A stretch of 64,000 nt of DNA from Paracoccaceae bacterium (GTDB lineage Bacteria > Pseudomonadota > Alphaproteobacteria > Rhodobacterales > Rhodobacteraceae): the NCBI GenBank assembly GCA_014872875.1, contig WKFI01000005.1, positions 744,001-808,000 of the forward strand, written 5' to 3'. Positions within the stretch are counted from its first letter, which is position 1; each line of letters begins with the position of its first letter. Under the pieces are notes generated by a model. The model made no database searches, was not told where the DNA came from, and saw only the letters and a program-made list of their open reading frames with translations. Position numbers and translations under genes: made by a program. Below are positions 60,915-64,000 of this stretch, one piece after another.

Positions 60915-62511
60915 CCCTGAACGTGTCAATCGCTGTCTTGAGTTGGCCAAGTTTGTAGCCTTCTCGCATGTACACTTCTCGGGTTACGCCTGACCGGGCG
61001 TGGCCGACAATGCACTGAACTATTGGTTCCGGCACATCTGCTTGACTGAGCCGTGTAACAATCGTGTGCCGGAAACAGTGAAACACGACACCCGGTTCTT
61101 TAATGCCGAGTTCAGGCAAGAAACGCTCATTGCACCAGCGGCCCAGACTGCGCCCATAGCCGCCGTTTATGTTGAGGTTGTAATCTGGGAACATACGCTT
61201 GCCCATGCTGCGGCTTTGAACAAACTCAAGAAATCCAAGCCGTATCAGTTCAGAGTGAACCGGGACTTTGCGCCGTCCAGCTTCTGTTTTCAGTTTCTTG
61301 TCGTCGTCTCCTTCATCAGTGATGTCCAAAAACCATATGCCGTCTTCTTGCCGCACGTCTGCAATGTGCAGTTGGCAAATCTCGTTCAGACGTGCCCCGG
61401 TAAATAGGGCTAACAGCATACCCCACTTGTGGCTTTCGCTGCGTACAAGGCCAGAGGTGTTTTCGGTCAGTTCGGTCAAGATGCGCTGGACTTGTTCCGG
61501 CGTGAAGGGCTTGCGCTTTATCTCGTTCTTCTTGGCACGTTTGCCCAACTTCATACCTTCAAAGAGCCGGTGCGGTGCGTGGCCGTGTGTTTCAGCCCAC
61601 TGAAAGAAAGCCGCGAACATTTGAATATGGCTATCAATTGTCTTGTCCGAAATCTTTGCCTGACCCGGCACCTTTATGGCTTCCATCAAGGGCAAGCCTT
61701 TCAGGGCTGTCTTGACCTTCCGGTTCGACGGCAAGTCATGCAGCACTTGTTTGACCTTGCTCGCGTCTTGCTTGGTGATCGACCCCAACAGCCGCTCTGG
61801 GCCGAAATATTCCAGAAGAATGCCGAGATAGGCCCGGTTCTGTTTGACAGTCTTGTCTGGCAGGCGGCGGGCTTGGTCTGCCGTAAATTCTTCGACAGCA
61901 ACGCCAAGCGGCGATGAGGCGTCTTGAGGCGACTGAGAGACGGATTCGGTGGGTTGCCCTAAGAAAGGCTCATTGATGCGTTCAACGGCTTCTAGAATCT
62001 CTCTGACAAGGTTCAACCGGCCACGCCGCAGTTCGCTAGTGGCCAAAGGTTGGCTCTCGCCCCAATCGTGATCTGAAATCCCCGCGTTTACCTTGAATTT
62101 TTCAACATAGAGGCGAAAATCATCCGTTGACCGTTCTTTCAAGAGTTCTTCATGCCTCAAAACCTCAGCTTCGAGTGCATCAAGTGTCTCCTGCATAGGA
62201 TCATTCAGGTTCAGCCGACCCAAGTAGTGTTCAAGTTGGCCTTCAAAGTACGCTTTGACCTTTGGTCTTAACTCAGCACGGTTCAGTTTGGCCAATTCTG
62301 TGTGCCCTTCGATTACTTTACCACAAGATGCCAGATGCCTTGCCAAGTCACCAGCCTTGTGTGGGCAACGTGTTTTCAACGACAGTTTAAGCGTGTGTCT
62401 CTTTCGGCCCGGATTTGTAGGCAATGGCCAACGAAAGTAATATATACCGTGTCTAGAAGGGCTTAGGTAGGCTGACAACTTCATGGTTTGTGTTCCACTG
62501 TTGTGTCCCAC
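60907..62511 (-). CDS. Tyrosine-type site-specific integrase
   Basis: Catalytic pattern FTGARLNEICQLHI (R), VVFHCFRHTIVTRL (HxxR), IVGHARSGVTREVYM (H...Y). N-term resembles DUF6538 (YYFRWPLP). Confidence 0.93.
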   Translation of the reverse strand: MGHNSGTQTMKLSAYLSPSRHGIYYFRWPLPTNPGRKRHTLKLSLKTRCPHKAGDLARHLASCGKVIEGHTELAKLNRAELRPKVKAYFEGQLEHYLGRLNLNDPMQETLDALEAEVLRHEELLKERSTDDFRLYVEKFKVNAGISDHDWGESQPLATSELRRGRLNLVREILEAVERINEPFLGQPTESVSQSPQDASSPLGVAVEEFTADQARRLPDKTVKQNRAYLGILLEYFGPERLLGSITKQDASKVKQVLHDLPSNRKVKTALKGLPLMEAIKVPGQAKISDKTIDSHIQMFAAFFQWAETHGHAPHRLFEGMKLGKRAKKNEIKRKPFTPEQVQRILTELTENTSGLVRSESHKWGMLLALFTGARLNEICQLHIADVRQEDGIWFLDITDEGDDDKKLKTEAGRRKVPVHSELIRLGFLEFVQSRSMGKRMFPDYNLNINGGYGRSLGRWCNERFLPELGIKEPGVVFHCFRHTIVTRLSQADVPEPIVQCIVGHARSGVTREVYMREGYKLGQLKTAIDTFRVT

Positions 62512-62550
62512 TTGATAACCGTGAAGCTATGTTATTGATTTAGAAGCACT

Positions 62551-62594
62551 TGGAGGCGAGTACCGGAATCGAACCGGTGTACACGGATTTGCAA
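62551..62594 (-). repeat. att site: 3' half of a tRNA-Cys(GCA)-like gene
   Basis: rc: TTGCAAATCCGTGTACACCGGTTCGATTCCGGTACTCGCCTCCA = anticodon-loop 3' part + T arm + acceptor 3' strand. The 5' tRNA half is absent to the right. Confidence 0.75.
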
Positions 62595-62706
62595 GACTAG
62601 GTATCTGTCTGAATATTAAGGGAATTGTGTTTAGATTAATGGGTAAAACCTGCGGAACATTGCGTGAATGTTTAGACGGGTTTTCGGTCTGCGTTTTTGA
62701 GCTGAG

Positions 62707-63012
62707 TTACCGCTTCTGACGCATTTCCCAGTTCTCGATCTTCGTGACAAATTTAGATAGCGCGCCTCCTCTGCTGACCTCTGAATCCAGGAAGGAAAAC
62801 GTCTCGGAAACAATCGCTGGTCCGGTTTTCTCTAGGGAGAACTCGTAGCAACCACCTTCGGTGTGCAGATTAGGATTGTACCGGACAACCCGCCAGAACC
62901 CCAGATCATTTGCGGCCTTATTCTTGACTAAGCCCCATGCGAACGACCGATTGTAGCCCGTTGAAATCCACCGCTCGTGATCAATCAGGTTTATTCTGTA
63001 TGACAAGGGCAT
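62707..63012 (-). CDS. Hypothetical protein (101 aa)
   Basis: Intact ORF with low-bias composition and start ATG; no family recognised. Confidence 0.45.
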   Translation of the reverse strand: MPLSYRINLIDHERWISTGYNRSFAWGLVKNKAANDLGFWRVVRYNPNLHTEGGCYEFSLEKTGPAIVSETFSFLDSEVSRGGALSKFVTKIENWEMRQKR

Positions 63013-63219
63013 CTTTTCGACTCGTGTAGTTGCGAGGTGTTGTTTCTGCGGTAGCTCACTTCGGAGTTTTCAGCTTACTAAAAAGAGTAACTTCGGCCCA
63101 TACTGGACATTCACGGTTTGAGCAGCGAATGATCGCTACGAGCCCAACCAGTACATTGAGGGCAGTGCGGCTAATGGCTGACTCTCTTTGAGGTTTTAAG
63201 GACCCGTCGCCTTGTCATA

Positions 63220-63888
63220 CTAGACAAGGCTGGCCGCCGTACTGGCCATTGTAAGTATCGTGGTATTCTGCGCGACGCGTTTTGCCCTTCTCCAAAGTCG
63301 CCCTTTGTTGAGAAACGGTTCAAACTGAGCGAAAGCATTCTTGCGGTCGTTTGGGGTTACGCTTCCCGTTTTGCATCCAATTTCTCCCCAGATGCTGCTT
63401 GCTTCCTTCGCGCACTCCAGAATGAAATTCGAAACCTCTTCACCTGACCTGTCCTTGAGTTCGATACAATTGAAACTGTCTGAGGAGAAGCTTTCGAAAA
63501 AAACGACAGAAGGCATTTTGACAAAGTCTCCTTCTAAGAAGAATCTACCAACATCCATCAAAAATACCTGTTCATCAATTTTGCGCCGTGTACGGATCGG
63601 TTTGAGTTTCATTCCGGGTGTCATCAGGCCTATTGGGTAGGTCTCGGATACTTCAGTGCGCGACCAGGTTTCCTTTTTAAAGACCGAGTCCAAGTAAAAA
63701 ATTTGCAGGTTTTGACCGGAAAGCGGGTCTAGGTCTTCAATGGCAACCGAAAGGTACTGATCAAATTCCTGATTTATCCGACTGGAGTGTATGAGGAAGC
63801 CGAGGATTGTTGGCTCTTTTTCGACCGCATCTACAATCGTCGGATCAAATATCATCTTAAAGAACTCCCATACAAAACTTTTTCTCAC
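63220..63888 (-). CDS. Hypothetical protein (222 aa)
   Basis: Intact ORF; no overlapping credible ORF; no family recognised. Confidence 0.55.
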   Translation of the reverse strand: MRKSFVWEFFKMIFDPTIVDAVEKEPTILGFLIHSSRINQEFDQYLSVAIEDLDPLSGQNLQIFYLDSVFKKETWSRTEVSETYPIGLMTPGMKLKPIRTRRKIDEQVFLMDVGRFFLEGDFVKMPSVVFFESFSSDSFNCIELKDRSGEEVSNFILECAKEASSIWGEIGCKTGSVTPNDRKNAFAQFEPFLNKGRLWRRAKRVAQNTTILTMASTAASLV

Positions 63889-64000
63889 TCGAACATGGTT
63901 GGGAGCTTAAGATCAAGCTTTGTGGGCGCAAGCTATCGTAGACAAGTGGTCCGTTTTGTCCGCATTACTGGCATTGATGCATGCAGCAGCGAATGATCAA

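Larger units (their letters stand above)
57533..62594. mobile_element. ~5-kb integrative element at a tRNA-Cys-type att site
   Basis: Direct repeats TGGAGGCGAGTACCGGA at both ends, tyrosine integrase next to the right end, accessory cargo inside, and thi core genes immediately to the left. Confidence 0.8.

Overview
The window looks like an alphaproteobacterial (Rhodobacterales-like, by gene content and style) chromosome segment with four parts. (1) 0-31.6 kb is accessory DNA with four decayed or complete IS6-family copies, all in the same orientation. They lie around an acyl-CoA ligase, LuxR and AraC regulators, and a mosaic RTX/FG-GAP repeat protein. A ~17 kb minus-strand operon here encodes two giant uncharacterised proteins (3231 aa with a Tat-like signal, and 1943 aa, overlapping TGATG), a Cys-rich exported protein, a trypsin/V8-like exported protease and a small exported Cys protein. 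(2) 32.3-43.6 kb is a defence-island-like locus: Hsp90/sacsin-like ATPase with a C-terminal DUF3883 (PD-D/ExK-like), a DUF4357 protein, a TM0106-type RecB-like nuclease/SF1 helicase with an in-frame TAG, a divergent WYL regulator, a HEPN-like protein with an R-x4-H motif, and a small membrane protein. (3) 44.2-57.5 kb is core genome: tRNA-Ser(UGA), SPOR, dacC-like, tmk, holB, tatD, MBL hydrolase, AEC transporter, TPP riboswitch and thiC-O-S-G-E-F-D. (4) 57.5-62.6 kb is a ~5 kb integrative element at a tRNA-Cys-type att site, carrying an OLD-family ATPase/TOPRIM gene, an XRE regulator, a membrane protein and a tyrosine integrase. A second island probably begins at 62.6 kb. The best candidates for an undescribed system are the giant-protein/protease operon and the DUF3883/nuclease-helicase/WYL/HEPN locus. 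All family calls were made by eye, with no database search.
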